NCBI GenBank assembly: GCA_947172415.1
Contig: OX359201.1
Location: 4,092,001 to 4,156,000, forward strand
Reading direction: 5' to 3'
Length of the DNA stretch: 64,000 nucleotides
DNA from: Chondrosia reniformis
Lineage: Eukaryota > Porifera > Demospongiae > Chondrillida > Chondrillidae
Part shown: positions 52,101 through 64,000 of the stretch, in pieces
How the letters are laid out: each line of letters begins with the position of its first letter
Position numbering within the stretch: position 1 is the first letter of the stretch
The notes under the pieces: generated by a model
Seen by the model: only the letters and a program-made list of their open reading frames with translations
Told to the model about the DNA's origin: nothing
Database searches by the model: none
Position numbers and translations under genes: made by a program

Positions 52101-55100
52101 CGTCCTTGTAGTCTCCAAGTATGTTCCTCAGTCTTGTGGTAAGATCCTCAGACTGCCCTCGCTGTTGAAACATTCCAGGCAATTTTTTAGCAGAGGCTAA
52201 TTTTCTTGATAAGGGCACTGCTCCAAAGAAGATGGCCAGCCCTGCTGACACTTCTGAGTGAACAAATTCAAAGCGATCTCTCAGATTTCTCCTCCTTTCA
52301 CTCCAATTACGATCATCAAGGACAGTTTCCTTTGGGTTCACCAACTTTCCATTCACTGTTGGCAGAACAGCTCCATCCTTGTGTCCCTCTCTTTTCATGT
52401 ACCTTAATATGCTTACAACCATTTGAATAGGTAAATCAACAGACTCTTCTCCCATCACCTCTTGAAGTACACTCACTAAATCTTCTATTCTACAAGATTC
52501 TCTAATTCCAAGAGAAGTCCACAAGGACCGGTTCCTTTTCAAGTACTCTAGTTCATTTGAACTGTACATGAAGGGAGATAGGCTGCCTATGTCAGTTGGA
52601 ATGGACAATACCACCTGTGCTGTTGGCAGGAAGCATCCCATTTCCTTATGCCATAGAAAAGGCTTCTCACCAATTTGACATTTCACTCTCTGTACCACTT
52701 CATTGCCATTCAATTCACTGAGGTAACTATAGACATCTTCTGCACTTTGTGATAACAGTCTATAATCACTTTCATTCAGTTGAAACCTTTCTTTACTGGT
52801 CAACAAAGCATTCAAATGAGAGAGTACAGTGTTCAGTGGTGGATTTGTGGTAAACTTAAAGACAGTCTTACACCTTTCATTTGTTCTTTTACTTAAAATC
52901 ATACATTGGGAAAATATCAGGGTCTGTTTGTCAGGCAAATACACTTCAGAAGGTTTTGCATAGCCGGTGTTGGACATCTTCCAATCAAGATTTAAATTAC
53001 TAGGTTTGGGTTCCACCGGTATGAATGGCACCTCACACAAACTGTGGATCAGTTCTGGTTGTCTCTGATGTGTTTTGTCTAGGTATTCAATGATTGCATC
53101 AAACCTCTCTAGTGCTCTGTCACTCGCTATGCTTGGAAGGTTCAGGGCCTTTTCCTTAATATCTTTGAGAGAAATTGTTTGATCTGCCATTCCCAAAGAA
53201 AGAAGTGCTTTTGGAAAAGAATTAAAGTACTCCTCTGATGGGAATCTCTCTTCTTTTTCATCAAAAAGTCTAAAATGCAAGTCACTGGGAGATATCAGCC
53301 TAGCTGGATGGACTAAGTTGCCATTTGGCCTGCTTGGTATACAACACAACTTCTTCAGGTCACAGCAAAGCCCTGGATAGTCAATATGAAGTTTTTCAAA
53401 TTGTTGCAATATAAATTGGATGTTATCCTCTTGCATTGATTTACGGAGTTTAGAGAAAAGTGGAGAGAGGCAGCTTTTAAAGTAATCTTCAAATGTTATA
53501 CTAGGTATGTCTGGAAGACACCTGCATATTGTAGCAGGTGGATCGGCTAGATGATATTTTCCACTTTGAATGATCACTTCAATCCAACTTGGAAGTATTA
53601 GTTCAAAAACTTCTTCCTTTAGTGATGAATGTAGAATGTGTATTTCAGGAAAACTCTTCCAAGCTCCAGCTTTGGTAAAAAAGAAGGGCAATTTACAAGT
53701 GAGGAGAGTGCCAGAGAATGCATCCTTCAAGGCTGTGCTGACATCGTCATGACAATCTGCATTAGGCCAGATCTTATAGAAATCTTCTACCAGTCTTGCC
53801 ATATGCTTAGCCCTGTCACTGCCACAGCCAACAAACCTCTTTACAAACTCCTTCAAAAGGGCTACAATGGCCTCCTTAACTGCATCTTCAATCAGGACTC
53901 TGTTCCAGCTGTTAGGCTTGCTCCTGTCTTGAAGATCTGTCAGACTTCGCCTGTCCTTTGATATGTCAAATATGCCATTGACAAGGAACTTTAGATCAGT
54001 GGAGATGGGAAGAGGAAGGAAACAACACAAGTGGCTGTTACTATAAGGAACAGGCACCAGCAGAGAACCTTCTACTCTAACGGGAACTGCAACTTCAGCA
54101 AATGGAGCAAAACCATTTCCTCTCATCAGAACCTCCTCAGCCTTGTCCATGCATCTTCCTGTGACAAGCACAGAACTAGTGTACCAGGTAACTGAGTCCA
54201 CCTCTTCACCCTGGACATGCTTCTCAATTGTACACTCTGAGAGTTGAGACTTTGTACTTGCTATGTCACCTAATGTGTAGCTGCTGAGAAGGGATTCCAT
54301 CATAGGCCTTTCAATAAACTTGGAGACTGAGAACAGCCTCTTCATCTCTCCTAGAGGCTGGTCTTGTTTCAGCTCATAAAATTCAACAGATCGAACATGG
54401 CTGAGAAATACTGAAAGTGTATCTACTAATTTGCAGAAATTGTCCTTCATCTTTTCCACTTTATCAATATCAAACACTTCCTTGCTAATTTTACCTCCTA
54501 CTGCCTGTCTAAATGGAAAACGGAAGAGAGTTCCCTCAAACCCATCTCCACTTGACAGGTTGCATCCAAAGACGCCCTGGTATGGTGCCAGCTGATTGGG
54601 ACACTCTTGAAGGTTTTCCTTGCTCTCCACAAAGTCAACGCATATTCCGGGAGTATCAAAGTTTTCCATTACCTCTCTCAGGTATAACAGGCATGGATCA
54701 AAGATCGTCAGCTGAGTACGACTGACAAAACTGGGAACGTCAGTCAAGTGGTATGTGGAACAGAAGCCAAGCCCAAATCTTCCAATCTTGTTAGCCTTTT
54801 CTCTTTTAGTTGCCCCTCCAAGTGCACAAATGTTTTCAAAATCTTTGTCACTGAATACGCTATTATTGTAGGCACACAGGGCTGGACCCTGCCACCTCTT
54901 CATTTCATCTGTAAAGAGGTCTTCCTCTGGATGCCTCCTCCAGTCTAGCAGAAACTTTACTTCACTTGCTTCTGCATCATCTGCATTTTGTACCAGTTCC
55001 TTGATCACATCTACATCGTCCTTGTAGTCTCCAAGTATGTTCCTCAGTCTTGTGGTAAGATCCTCAGACTGCCCTCGCTGTTGAAACATTCCAGGCAATT

Positions 55101-58100
55101 TCTTAGCAGAGGCTAATTTTCTCGATAAGGGCACTGCTCCAAAGAAGATGGCCAGCTCTGGTGACACGTCTGAGTGTACAAATTCAAAGCGATCTCTCAG
55201 ATTTCTCCTCCTTTCACTCCAATTACGATCATCAAAGACAGTTTCCTTTGGGTTCACCAACTTTCCTTTCACTGTTGGCAGAACAGCTCCTTCCTTGTGT
55301 CCCTCTCTTTTCATGTACCTCAATATGTTTACTACCATTTGAATAGGCAAACCAACACACTCATCTTTCATCATCTTTTGAAGTACACCCACTAAATCTT
55401 CCATTCTACAGGATTCCCTAACTCCAAGAGAAGTCCACAAGGACCGGTTCCTTTTCAAGTACTCTAGTTCATTTGAACTGTACAAGAAGGGAGATAGGCT
55501 GCCTATGTCAGTCGGAATGGACAATACCACCTGTGCTGTTGGCAGGAAGCATCTCATTTCCTTATGCCACAGAAAAGGCTTCTCACAAACTTGATGTTTT
55601 ACTCTCTGTACCACTTCATTGCCATTCAATTCACTGAGGTAACTATAGACATCTTCTGCACTTTGTGATAACAGTCTGTAATCACTTTCATTCAGTTGAA
55701 ACCTTTCTTCACTGGTCAACAAAGCATTCAAATGAGAGAGTACAGTGTTCAGTGATGGATTTGTGTTAAACTTAAAGACAGTCTTACACCTTTCATTTGT
55801 TATCTTACTTAAAATCATACATTGGGAAAATATCAGGGTCTGTTTGTCAGGCAAATACACTTCAGAAGGTTTTGCATAGCCGGTGTTGGACATCTTCCAA
55901 TCAAGATTTAAATTACTAGGTTTGGGTTCCACCGGTATGAATGGCACCTCACACAAACTGTGGATCAGTTCTGGTTGTCTCTGATGTGTTTTGTCTAGGT
56001 ATTCAATGATTGCATCAAACCTCTCTAGTGCTCTGTCACTCGCTATGCTTGGAAGGTTCAGGGCCTTTTCCTTAATATCTTCAGGAGAAATCGTTTGATC
56101 TGCCATTCCCAACGAAAGAAGTGCTTTTGGAAATGAATTAAAGTACTCCTCCGATGGGAATCTCTCTTCTTCTTCATCAAAAAGTCTAAAATACAAGTCA
56201 CTGGGAGATATCAGCCTAGCTGGATGGACTAAGTTGCCATTTGGCCTGCTTGGTATACAACACAACTTCTTCAGGTCACAGCAAAGCCCTGGATAGTCAA
56301 TATAAAGTTTTTCAAATTGTTGCAATATAAATCGGATGTTATCCTCTTGCATTGATTTACGGAGTTTAGAGAAAAGTGGAGAGAGGCAGCTTTTAATGTA
56401 ATCTTCAAATGTTATACTAGGTATGTCTGGAAGACACCTGCATATTGTAGCAGGTGGATCGGCCAAATGATATTTTCCACTTTGAATGATCACTTCAATC
56501 CAACTTGGAAGTATTCGTTCAAAGACTTCTTCCTTTAGTGATGAATGTAGAATGTGTATTTCAGGAAAACTCTTCCAAACTCCAGCTTTGGTAAAAAAGA
56601 AGGGCAATTTACAAGTGAGGAGAGTGCCAGAGAATGCATCCTTCAAGGCTGTGCTGACATCGTCATGACAATCTGCATTAGGCCAGATCTTATAGAAATC
56701 TTCTACCAGTCTTGCCATATGCTTAGCCCTGTCACTGCCACAGCCAACAAACCTCTTTACAAACTCCTTCAAAAGGGTTACAATGGCCTCCTTAACTGCA
56801 TCTTCAATCAGGACTCTGTTCCAGCTGTTAGGCTTGCTCCTGTCTTGAAGGTCTGTAAGACTTCGCCTGTCCTTTGATATGTCAAATATGCCATTGACAA
56901 GGAACTTTAGATCAGTGGAGATGGGAAGAGGAAGGAAACAACACAAGTGGCTGTTACTATAAGGAACAGGCACCAGTAGAGAACCTTCTACTCTAACAGG
57001 AACAGCAACTTCAGCAAATGGAGCAAAACCATTTCTTCTCATCAAAACATCCTCAGCCTTGTTCATGCATCTTCCTGTCACAAGCACAGAACTAGTGCAC
57101 CAGGTAACTGAGTCCACCTCTTCACCCTGGACATGCTTCTCAATTGTAAACTTTGAGAGTTGAGACTTTGTACTTGCTATGTCACCTAATGTGTAGCTAC
57201 TGAGAAGGGAATCCATTATAGGCCTTTCGATAAACTTGGAGACTGAGAACAGCCTCTTTATCTCTCTTAGAGGCTGGTCTTGTTTCAGCTCATAAAATTC
57301 AACAGACCGAACATGGCTGAGAAATACTAAAAGTGTATCTACTAATCTGCAGAAATTGTCCTTCATCTTTTCCACTTTATCAATATCAAACACTTCCTTG
57401 CTAATTTTACCTCCTACTTTCTGTCTAAATGGAAAACGGAAGAGAGTTCCCTTGAACCCATCTCCATTTGACAGGTTGCATCCAAAGACGCCCTGGTACG
57501 GTGCCAGCTGATTGGGACACTCTTGGAGGTTTTCTTTGCTCTCCACAAAGTCAACGCATATTCCGGGAGTGTCAAAGTTTTCCATTACCTCTCTCAGGTA
57601 TAACAGGCATGGATCAAAGATTGTCAGCTGAGTACGACTGACAAAACTGGGAACATCAGTTAAGTGGTACGTGGAACAGAAGCCAAGCCCAAATCTCCCA
57701 ATCTTGTTAGCCTTTTCTCTTTTAGTTGCCCCTCCAAGTGCACAAATGTTTTCAAAATCCTTGTCACTGAATTCGCTATTATTGTAGGCACACAGGGCTG
57801 GACCCTGCCACCTCTTCATTTCATCTGTAAAGAGGTCTTCCTCTGGATGCCTCCTCCAGTCTAGCAGAAACTTTACTTCACTTGCTTCTGCATCGTCTGC
57901 ATTTTGTACCAGTTCCTTGATCACATCTACATCGTCCTTGTAGTCTCCAAGTATGTTCCTCAGTCTTGTGGTAAGATCCTCAGACTGCCCTCGCTGTTGA
58001 AACATTCCAGGCAATTTCTTAGCAGAGGCTAATTTTCTCGATAAGGGCACTGCTCCAAAGAAGATGGCCAGCTCTGCTGACACGTCTGAGTGTACAAATT

Positions 58101-61100
58101 CAAAGCGATATCTCAGATTTCTCCTCCTTTCACTCCAATTACGATCATCAAAGACAGTTTCCTTTGGGTTCACCAACTTTCCTTTCACTGTTGGCAGAAC
58201 AGCTCCTTCCTTGTGTCCCTCTCTTTTCATGTACCTCAATATGCTTACAACCATTTGAATAGGTAAATCAACAGACTCATCTTCCATCACCTTTTGAAGT
58301 ACACCCACTAAATCTTCTATTCTACAAGATTCCCTAACTCCAAGAGAAGTCCACAAGGACCGGTTCCTTTTCAAGTACTCTAGTTCATTTGAACTGTACA
58401 TGAAGGGAGATAGGCTGCCTATGTCAGTCGGAATGGACAATACCACCTGTGCTGTTGGCAGGAAGCATCTCATTTCCTTATGCCACAGAAAAGGCTTCTC
58501 ACCAACTTGACATTTCACTCTCTGTACCACTTCATTGCCATTCAATTCACTGAGGTAACTATAGACATCTTCTGCACTTTGTGATAACAGTCTATAATCA
58601 CTTTCATTCAGTTGGAACCTTTCTTCACTGGAACTTTTTGTTTTAACCCAGTCAATGATGGTTTTCAAGTGATGTAAAATCACATCAAGTGTGGGATACC
58701 CTTTCATTTTAAAGTATTTCTCCACTATACCCTCAAGGCTACCATCTAATCCAATTACAGAGGACTGAGTGTACACCAGAGAGAAATACTTTGATGAATA
58801 CAGATCAGAGGGTGCTGAAAAGAACTGGTGATCCTTAAACCATGGAATATTTGGACTGCTTGGTTTATTCTTGGTTGGAAGGAAAGGGATGGTGCTTAGA
58901 GATGCCAAGAGACTTTCTGATACAATCTTAGACTGTGAGAGAATAGAAACTAACTTTTCAGCTCTTTCCTGGGCCATCTTGAAAGATAAATGTTGAACCG
59001 ATTGAGCTCTTTCTATAAAATTGTCTTTTTCCAATCTGGATTTCATTCCAAGATCTTTCAGAACATGCCTTATATCACAGTATTCTTTGACTGGAAAGCA
59101 TTCATCAGATTCATTATACAGTAAAGCGTCCGTTGAGTCAGGGTCAATCAGCTGATTGGGACACTTAAGTTTCCAATCTGGTTCAGTTGGTATACTTGGA
59201 GTTGAATATAAATGCTTTTTGATGGTATTACTATCACAGGACATATAATTATAGTGTTGAACAATATGCCTATGCTGTGATACAAGGTCACTGGATTGCT
59301 TTAAATTGCGCTCTTTCCATTCATGGTAAAAGATATTGGTAAAGTAATGTTCAAAGGTTATCTCTTTGACTAGGGTTGTTGAGCTTTGATTTAAGTACAG
59401 GAGTACAGGTTTTGGAAAATCTGTAAGACCATTAACTTGTTGAGTAGCAATTTCCAGTGCTAATGTGAGATATTGTTTAAAGTCCTTTCCATAAAATATA
59501 TCCTCAAGTATGCAGCAATCTTGTAATGATATCCACTCCTTTTGTCTGCTGTAAACCAGTGGAGTATCTTTGTAGGTGCTGAGATGCTGCAAAAAGGTGC
59601 CTTTCAACCTATTACTGAAAGAAACTGCAGAGAGTGTAGGATCCATATGTGTTGGCCATAGGTCATAATACACCTCTGGAGGAAGGGCAATCACTGACTG
59701 AACTTCTTTTAATAACTGAAAGAGTGACTTACAAACGGTTTCCACATCTCCATTACCACATCCTGTGAGAAACTCAATAGCCTTGGCTTTAGATGTTTGA
59801 ATAGTGAGTACTTTACCTTTAAGCTCATAAGTTAAGTCAATATGACATTTGGTAGGTAAATGAATTTGAAGGGGAACACAGGAGAACAAACAGCCCTTTT
59901 TGGTTGTGACATCCCCAATCTGGAATTTGGGATGGTCCACTGATAGAGGTACACTTACTTGAGCCTTTACAGTAAGACCTTCAGACATTGCTACATCACT
60001 GGTAAAACTAGTAGTGACCCAACAGGCTTCCTTCATTTCTTCTGAATCCATAGAAGCACATATTTTCCATGTTTTTGTGGCTCCACTAAATGTTACCGGA
60101 CGAGCTTGCCATGGGACTCTTCTGATGATCAAACATTTTTGAAATGACACTTCTTCTTCTTGCTTAACAGAAACTTTTAGTTTACTCAGATTTTTGAAAA
60201 AAAGCAATAAAGTGTCACTAACACTTTTTAGTGAATTTATAGCTTTTTCAATTTCTGTACATGTGGGAGAAGACAGCTGCTGTCCTATTATTGTGGAAAA
60301 TGGAATGCGTATAATTGACTTGTACTTTTGTTTCGTAGCCAAATTTACTTCTCTTAGTGGTTGAAATTGATCACCATAAAACTTGTTTAAGTCTTCACTA
60401 CTCCTTGCTACATCAAAGGAAATGGCTTGAAAAGGTTCTGGTGTTAAATGGCAGAGGTATGAACTGTTCAGGTCAAATATGACATACTCTGAACTAGTAA
60501 GTATAAGTATAGAAGGAACATCTGAAAGGCCAAAGACTGCAGGGAAACCTTGGCTAAATGGTACATTTTCCATTGACAATAAATCTGAAAATTCAGATTT
60601 CAACTGAGCAGTAGTTATACCCTTGTCAATACACATGTACAGTCCAGGCCCTTGAAATATTTTTAGCTTTTCAGTGAAAAGTGATTCTGCTAAGTGGTGA
60701 TGCCAGTCAACAAGGAGAGCAGCCTTTGTGGCACCAACACCATCTGCAAATTTCAGCAGTTCCATCAAACATTCTGTTAAACTGTAGCTATGACTTGCCC
60801 TGCTTACAGGTGGTATGGCTGATTCACTTGTCAAGACCAAAGGCTGAGGACTTGCTACCTTGTATGACAATGGAACAATACCAAGATAATCAGTTAAACC
60901 ATTTTTATGGATTAGTGGATGTACAATGGAAAAGTTACTTCTCAGTTCTGGGTCCTTACTAGTGAGCTTACAGTTGTCAAAATAACATTCATTTGGTTTC
61001 GACCAAATCCCCTCAGTTGTGGGAATTAGTATGTCTTCAAAAATGTAACTAATATTTTTTAAATGCTTTAGGATCGTAGCAACCATTTCAGTAGTGGCTT

Positions 61101-64000
61101 TTTGCAAAGGAGACTGCTGCAGCAAATGCAACACAGCAAGACAATCATTTTCATCAAAATTATCCCGAATTCCAATATTCTCCCAGAGAGCCCTGTAAGC
61201 AATCATATTCATCTTCATTTCACTTATAGACATTCGATAGGGAACTAGGCTCACCCCTGGAATAGGGTTAAGAGCAAGTTCCTTAACAGATTCAAAGTGT
61301 CCACTGTCAGGATTCCATACTTTGTCCAGTTCAATATTCACACTTGGGCTACTTTTGCAAAGAAGGTCATATGCCTTAATAATAGCTGCTGTGATATCCA
61401 TTTTATGATCTTGTAAAATTGTGTTAGGAAGACTCATCATATTTTGCAAATGACTACATATGTCTCTGGGTGAAATTTGATAGAAGTCCTTTGAATCCAA
61501 GTTTGCCAGATCATGGTATTCACTCAACAAAACAAGTTTAACAGACCCTATCAAATGAGCTGACTCAATTAGGCATACTTCTATGGGGGCTAGCAGCTGG
61601 CTAGGCTTCTTGGCTCCTGCCCAGTTAAGGTTAGCTATGTAACCACTTGGACAACTCTCATCACATAACAGGAATTGAGATTCATTTACATTCTTCCAAA
61701 TTAGCTTTTGATAATCACTTTTATAAATTTCCTTCAGGATAAGCTTAGAACGTTCCAGCAACATCTTACCTTCTAATGTTACCAATGACGCAATTCGATC
61801 CTTAACAAAAATAAGAAAATCTTCTTGACAACTGCAAATATGGTACCAGGTTTTCAACCCCAAATTCCTTAATTTAGGATAGTGAGGCTTCAGTTCACAC
61901 ATTGGGAAAACAGAAGTGTCATTAGAGAAGAACATAGAGAGGATTTCATCTTCAGGATCATAAAGATCAGAAGCACATTGAAAATTGCCATTCCTGGACT
62001 GGAGAAAAGGTAAATCTCTAAGCCTCATAACATTATCACCTGACAAATTCTGAAGAACCCAAGAAGTAACTTGAGGAGTAGGGGACTCCATTGCAGTAAG
62101 GATATTGTTAATTATGATTGAAGGTGTTGAACTTGGATTACACCCTAATATACATTTATATGCTTCTTCCTGCCTCCTCTCATAACACAAAATGAGCAAA
62201 GAGGCCTGTAGCACTGGCCAATCTTTGATTGACTCATTTGGTTCTGGAAACACAACATTAGTATGGCTTGACAATGACACCAAGCTGTAAGAATTTTCTG
62301 ATTTTACTTTAAAAATTGGTAATGCTCTAATAAATGTAATCTGTTCTCCTTTTTCTAGAGCACTAGTGAAGAAAGTCTGTAAAACCTCTTTCTCATCATT
62401 GGGAAGTTCACTGACTAATTTTAGAATACTAGGAACCTTTGATAGAACACAAGCCAGTTTCATCGGATTTAAGATGGGTATGTATTGATGTAGTTTTTCA
62501 AGTATCGGTAGGAATTCTTCAGAAATCTCCACAATTCGGCAACCTAGCCTTTGTACTGTTTTTATGGGGCAGTGACATACGACTGTGTCTTTACAATGGT
62601 GCAACAGAGTTTTATTATCATCGAGTGAGGTAAGGATCATTTTCTCACCCGTATTCAGTTGTGAGGAATTTAAAGGTATGATTGGAAGAGAAGACATTTC
62701 GTGAATAACAACTTCTTTAGTCGGAGATTCAACTTCATTCTTGACAATCCATTTCCATAAATTTGAGAGCCAACCAGGATGAGGCTGTTTTGAATCGTGT
62801 GGATCCCATTCTGTCAAGCTACTCCCTGATTTAACTGCCCATGTTTCTATGGACTCCTTCATTAGGATACGGGATATAACCTCTGGTGTAGCCATGGCCA
62901 GAGAGATATTATTAGAGCAACATGAAGCCAATTTTTGGAAAAACTCATGCAAGATGGGGTTCTCTGCTGAAATTAACTTGTTTTCCATTCCAGGAAGGAG
63001 GTCATCCTTTGCTGTGCAAATGCTATGATACACATAAAATTCAGGTGCCTCTTCACTTCCTTGGAATGATTTCCTATGTAGACAAGCAGGAGAGCCAAGC
63101 TTTAGGGGAACAATAGGAATATCCACAAGATAATTAAGGTTATTTTCATTTGGATCCAAATTTGGAATTAGAAATGCAAGCAGATCTACAAGTAAAGTAG
63201 TATCAGACAGACAATAGGATGTCTTCTCTACATGGAGTTTTAGTTGTGAACAGACAACCAGAGGGTCAGCATATTTTAGTTTAACACTGGGAAGGCAACT
63301 AATGCAATCCAAAACTTGTTGCGGTACTTCAGCCAAGGGAAGGCCAAGATTTAGCAGTAGCTGTTGCACTGAATGAGGCATACATCTATCAGGTTTGATA
63401 AACACTGCATTGTCAACAGTAATCCAATCTCCGCCATTTAGTTCAGTCCAGAATAAAGGCATTTTGATGATCAAGGATGGGAGGCTTGAAGAACTACCAC
63501 AGTCATCAAGGAAGCTTCTTTGCCAAGTACCACGTAGGGGTAGTAAACTAGGGTCTGGCCACCAGGAATAGGCAAGTGAAGGAGTCCATGATCTAACACT
63601 CTGCCAGATGATTGTTTTAGCAACCAGAAACACAGCATAGGATGGGATAAGCAGTGAGTATACCAATTTTTGGTTCCATTTGGCATCCTCACCCTTAACA
63701 TCATGACTAGGCCACTTGAATCTCCTCCTGTCGCTTCCTATGCTGAAGTAGCCATGAACGTTAATAGGAAGACCAGTTACCTCCGGTAGAGGTAAAAAGC
63801 AAAAGGCAAAACTTTCTGTTTTATTGCCACTGAGAATATTCTCACACACTGTTTGGCAAGAGGCATTTAGTCTCTTTTTTAGACTTTGACAGACAGTTGC
63901 TGCACTCACAGTGCAATTTTTAATGAGGCAATATTCATTTTCAAATGTGCAATGTTCTATGTGCAAATCATTAGGGACCTGTACTGCAAGTCCTACCCAG
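39506..64000 (-). CDS. Giant sacsin-like gene B: ATPase array, HEPN, PARP domain, open at right edge
   Basis: One intronless body runs from the window edge at 64000 to 40236, followed by a 107-bp intron and a PARP exon 40128-39506 (GGA G|AA ATT, phase 1). About 8,100 codons are visible. It is split only by one in-frame TGA at 44713-44715. N to C order: the tail of one sacsin module (64000 to about 61000); a degenerate ATPase module (60800-60420); three nearly identical modules (QNADDA at about 57900, 54985 and 52068); a fourth intact module (about 49215-48840); a fifth intact module (about 46290-45880); sacsin internal-repeat sequence; HEPN (40727-40330, CFYSHEIIEKGLKAI ... SRHGSCCRFP); PARP. 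Human sacsin is 4,579 residues with three such modules, so this is far larger. Sacsin ends in HEPN, so the PARP exon is an addition. The start codon lies outside the window. Confidence 0.88.
44713..44715 (-). other. Single in-frame TGA in gene B
   Basis: The frame upstream (HHEGKG) and downstream (FYDYKDNSLREVLIALGMN) is the same, and gene A reads through the matching place with a sense codon (KQKGYFIPFCYDNLRSVLISLG). The stop is therefore internal to a conserved domain and not a natural C-terminus. It may be a nonsense mutation, an assembly error, or read-through. The context TGA TTT is not a known strong read-through signal. Confidence 0.85.
45880..46290 (-). other. HSP90-like ATPase module nearest the C-terminus of gene B
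   Basis: EFIQNADDAEATEIAFILD (Mg/ATP-binding Asn), GLGTKREDADKIGRFGIGF (G1/G2 loops) and AYHVTDCPQFVSYG. All GHKL ATP-binding motifs are intact. The DNA is almost identical to 37380-37800 in gene A. Confidence 0.88.
48840..49215 (-). other. Fourth intact HSP90-like ATPase module of gene B
   Basis: ELIQNADDAGATEVKFLIDW, CELGGATKSKETDKIGQFGL, GFCAVYNMTDVPSLVS. It is related to the tandem triplicate but clearly diverged from it, so it was not part of the recent amplification. Confidence 0.88.
50961..58632 (-). repeat. In-frame tandem repeat, period 2,916 bp (972 codons), 2.6 copies
   Basis: The same anchor (GCATCTTCAATCAGGACTCT on the plus strand) lies at 50966, 53882 and 56798, exactly 2,916 bp apart each time. 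Identity is high at DNA level including synonymous sites, with only scattered substitutions. Homology begins at 50961 (TAACTGCATC) and ends at about 58632 (TTCACTGG). Each full unit encodes one GHKL ATPase module (ELVQNADDAEASEVKFLLDW ... IGRFGLGFCSTYHLTDVPSF) plus its sacsin-type C-terminal region. The repeats stay in frame and free of stops, so selection or very recent origin preserved them. Confidence 0.97.
60420..60800 (-). other. Degenerate ATPase-like module of gene B
   Basis: Aligned by position with the other modules: LMELLKFADGVGATKAALLV replaces ELVQNADDAEASEVKFLL, so the Asn is Phe and DDA is DGV. WHHHLAESLFTEKLKIFQGP matches WRRHPEEDLFTDEMKRWQGP. The GATK...IGRFGLGF region is replaced by a short unrelated stretch, while GLSDVPSIL keeps the following strand. 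The fold may persist without ATP binding. Confidence 0.7.

Noticed and set aside
44713-63966. Many plus-strand open frames of 60-140 codons across the giant gene
   Set aside because: They lie opposite the conserved sacsin-like frame, repeat with the 2,916-bp period, and have no domain features; they are shadows.
29821-64000. Sacsin-like genes as true HSP90 chaperones
   Set aside because: Only the N-terminal GHKL ATPase fold is shared; the HSP90 middle and C-terminal domains are absent and the sacsin internal-repeat sequence fits better.
1-64000. CRISPR arrays, operons, bacterial ribosome-binding sites
   Set aside because: Spliced eukaryotic genes throughout; the regular repeats found are coding duplications or transposon ends.

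Overview
The window is AT-rich animal DNA in which every supportable gene lies on the minus strand. Splice sites are canonical GT/AG, most introns are about 70-250 bp, and the protein-coding islands are separated by repeat-filled DNA. The ankyrin-TRP-type channel with tiny exons, the orphan seven-helix receptor and the giant sacsin-like genes point to a marine invertebrate. A demosponge such as Amphimedon is my best guess, but this is an inference from style and no marker gene proves it.

Layout, left to right. (1) 1-13263: a gene of about 30 exons for an ankyrin-repeat TRP-like cation channel, running off the left edge. Its long first intron and intron 3 are packed with foldback and TIR repeats. 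(2) 13264-20326: a non-genic block with a large inverted repeat (arms of about 0.75 kb, spacer about 3.1 kb) and a decayed LINE. (3) 20327-23527: a two-exon ABC half-transporter with an unusual peptidase-like N-terminal extension. (4) 24978-27187: a two-exon protein with a signal peptide, an ectodomain and seven membrane helices. (5) 29821-38290: sacsin-like gene A. (6) 39506-64000 and beyond: giant sacsin-like gene B, open at the right edge.

The most interesting system is the tandem pair A and B. Both join a sacsin-type HSP90-like (GHKL) ATPase array to a HEPN domain and then, through a phase-1 intron at the same position, to a PARP-type ADP-ribosyltransferase domain whose catalytic Glu position is Ile or Val. 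I know of no described sacsin-HEPN-PARP family. Gene B has at least six ATPase-like modules, three of them in a 2,916-bp in-frame tandem repeat of very high identity. One further module has lost its nucleotide-binding residues. Gene A resembles a copy of only the C-terminal part of B. The ATPase segments of A and B are almost identical at DNA level while their flanks are much more diverged, which suggests gene conversion. Gene A contains three homopolymer-associated frame changes and gene B a single in-frame TGA; whether these are real or assembly errors decides whether the genes are intact.
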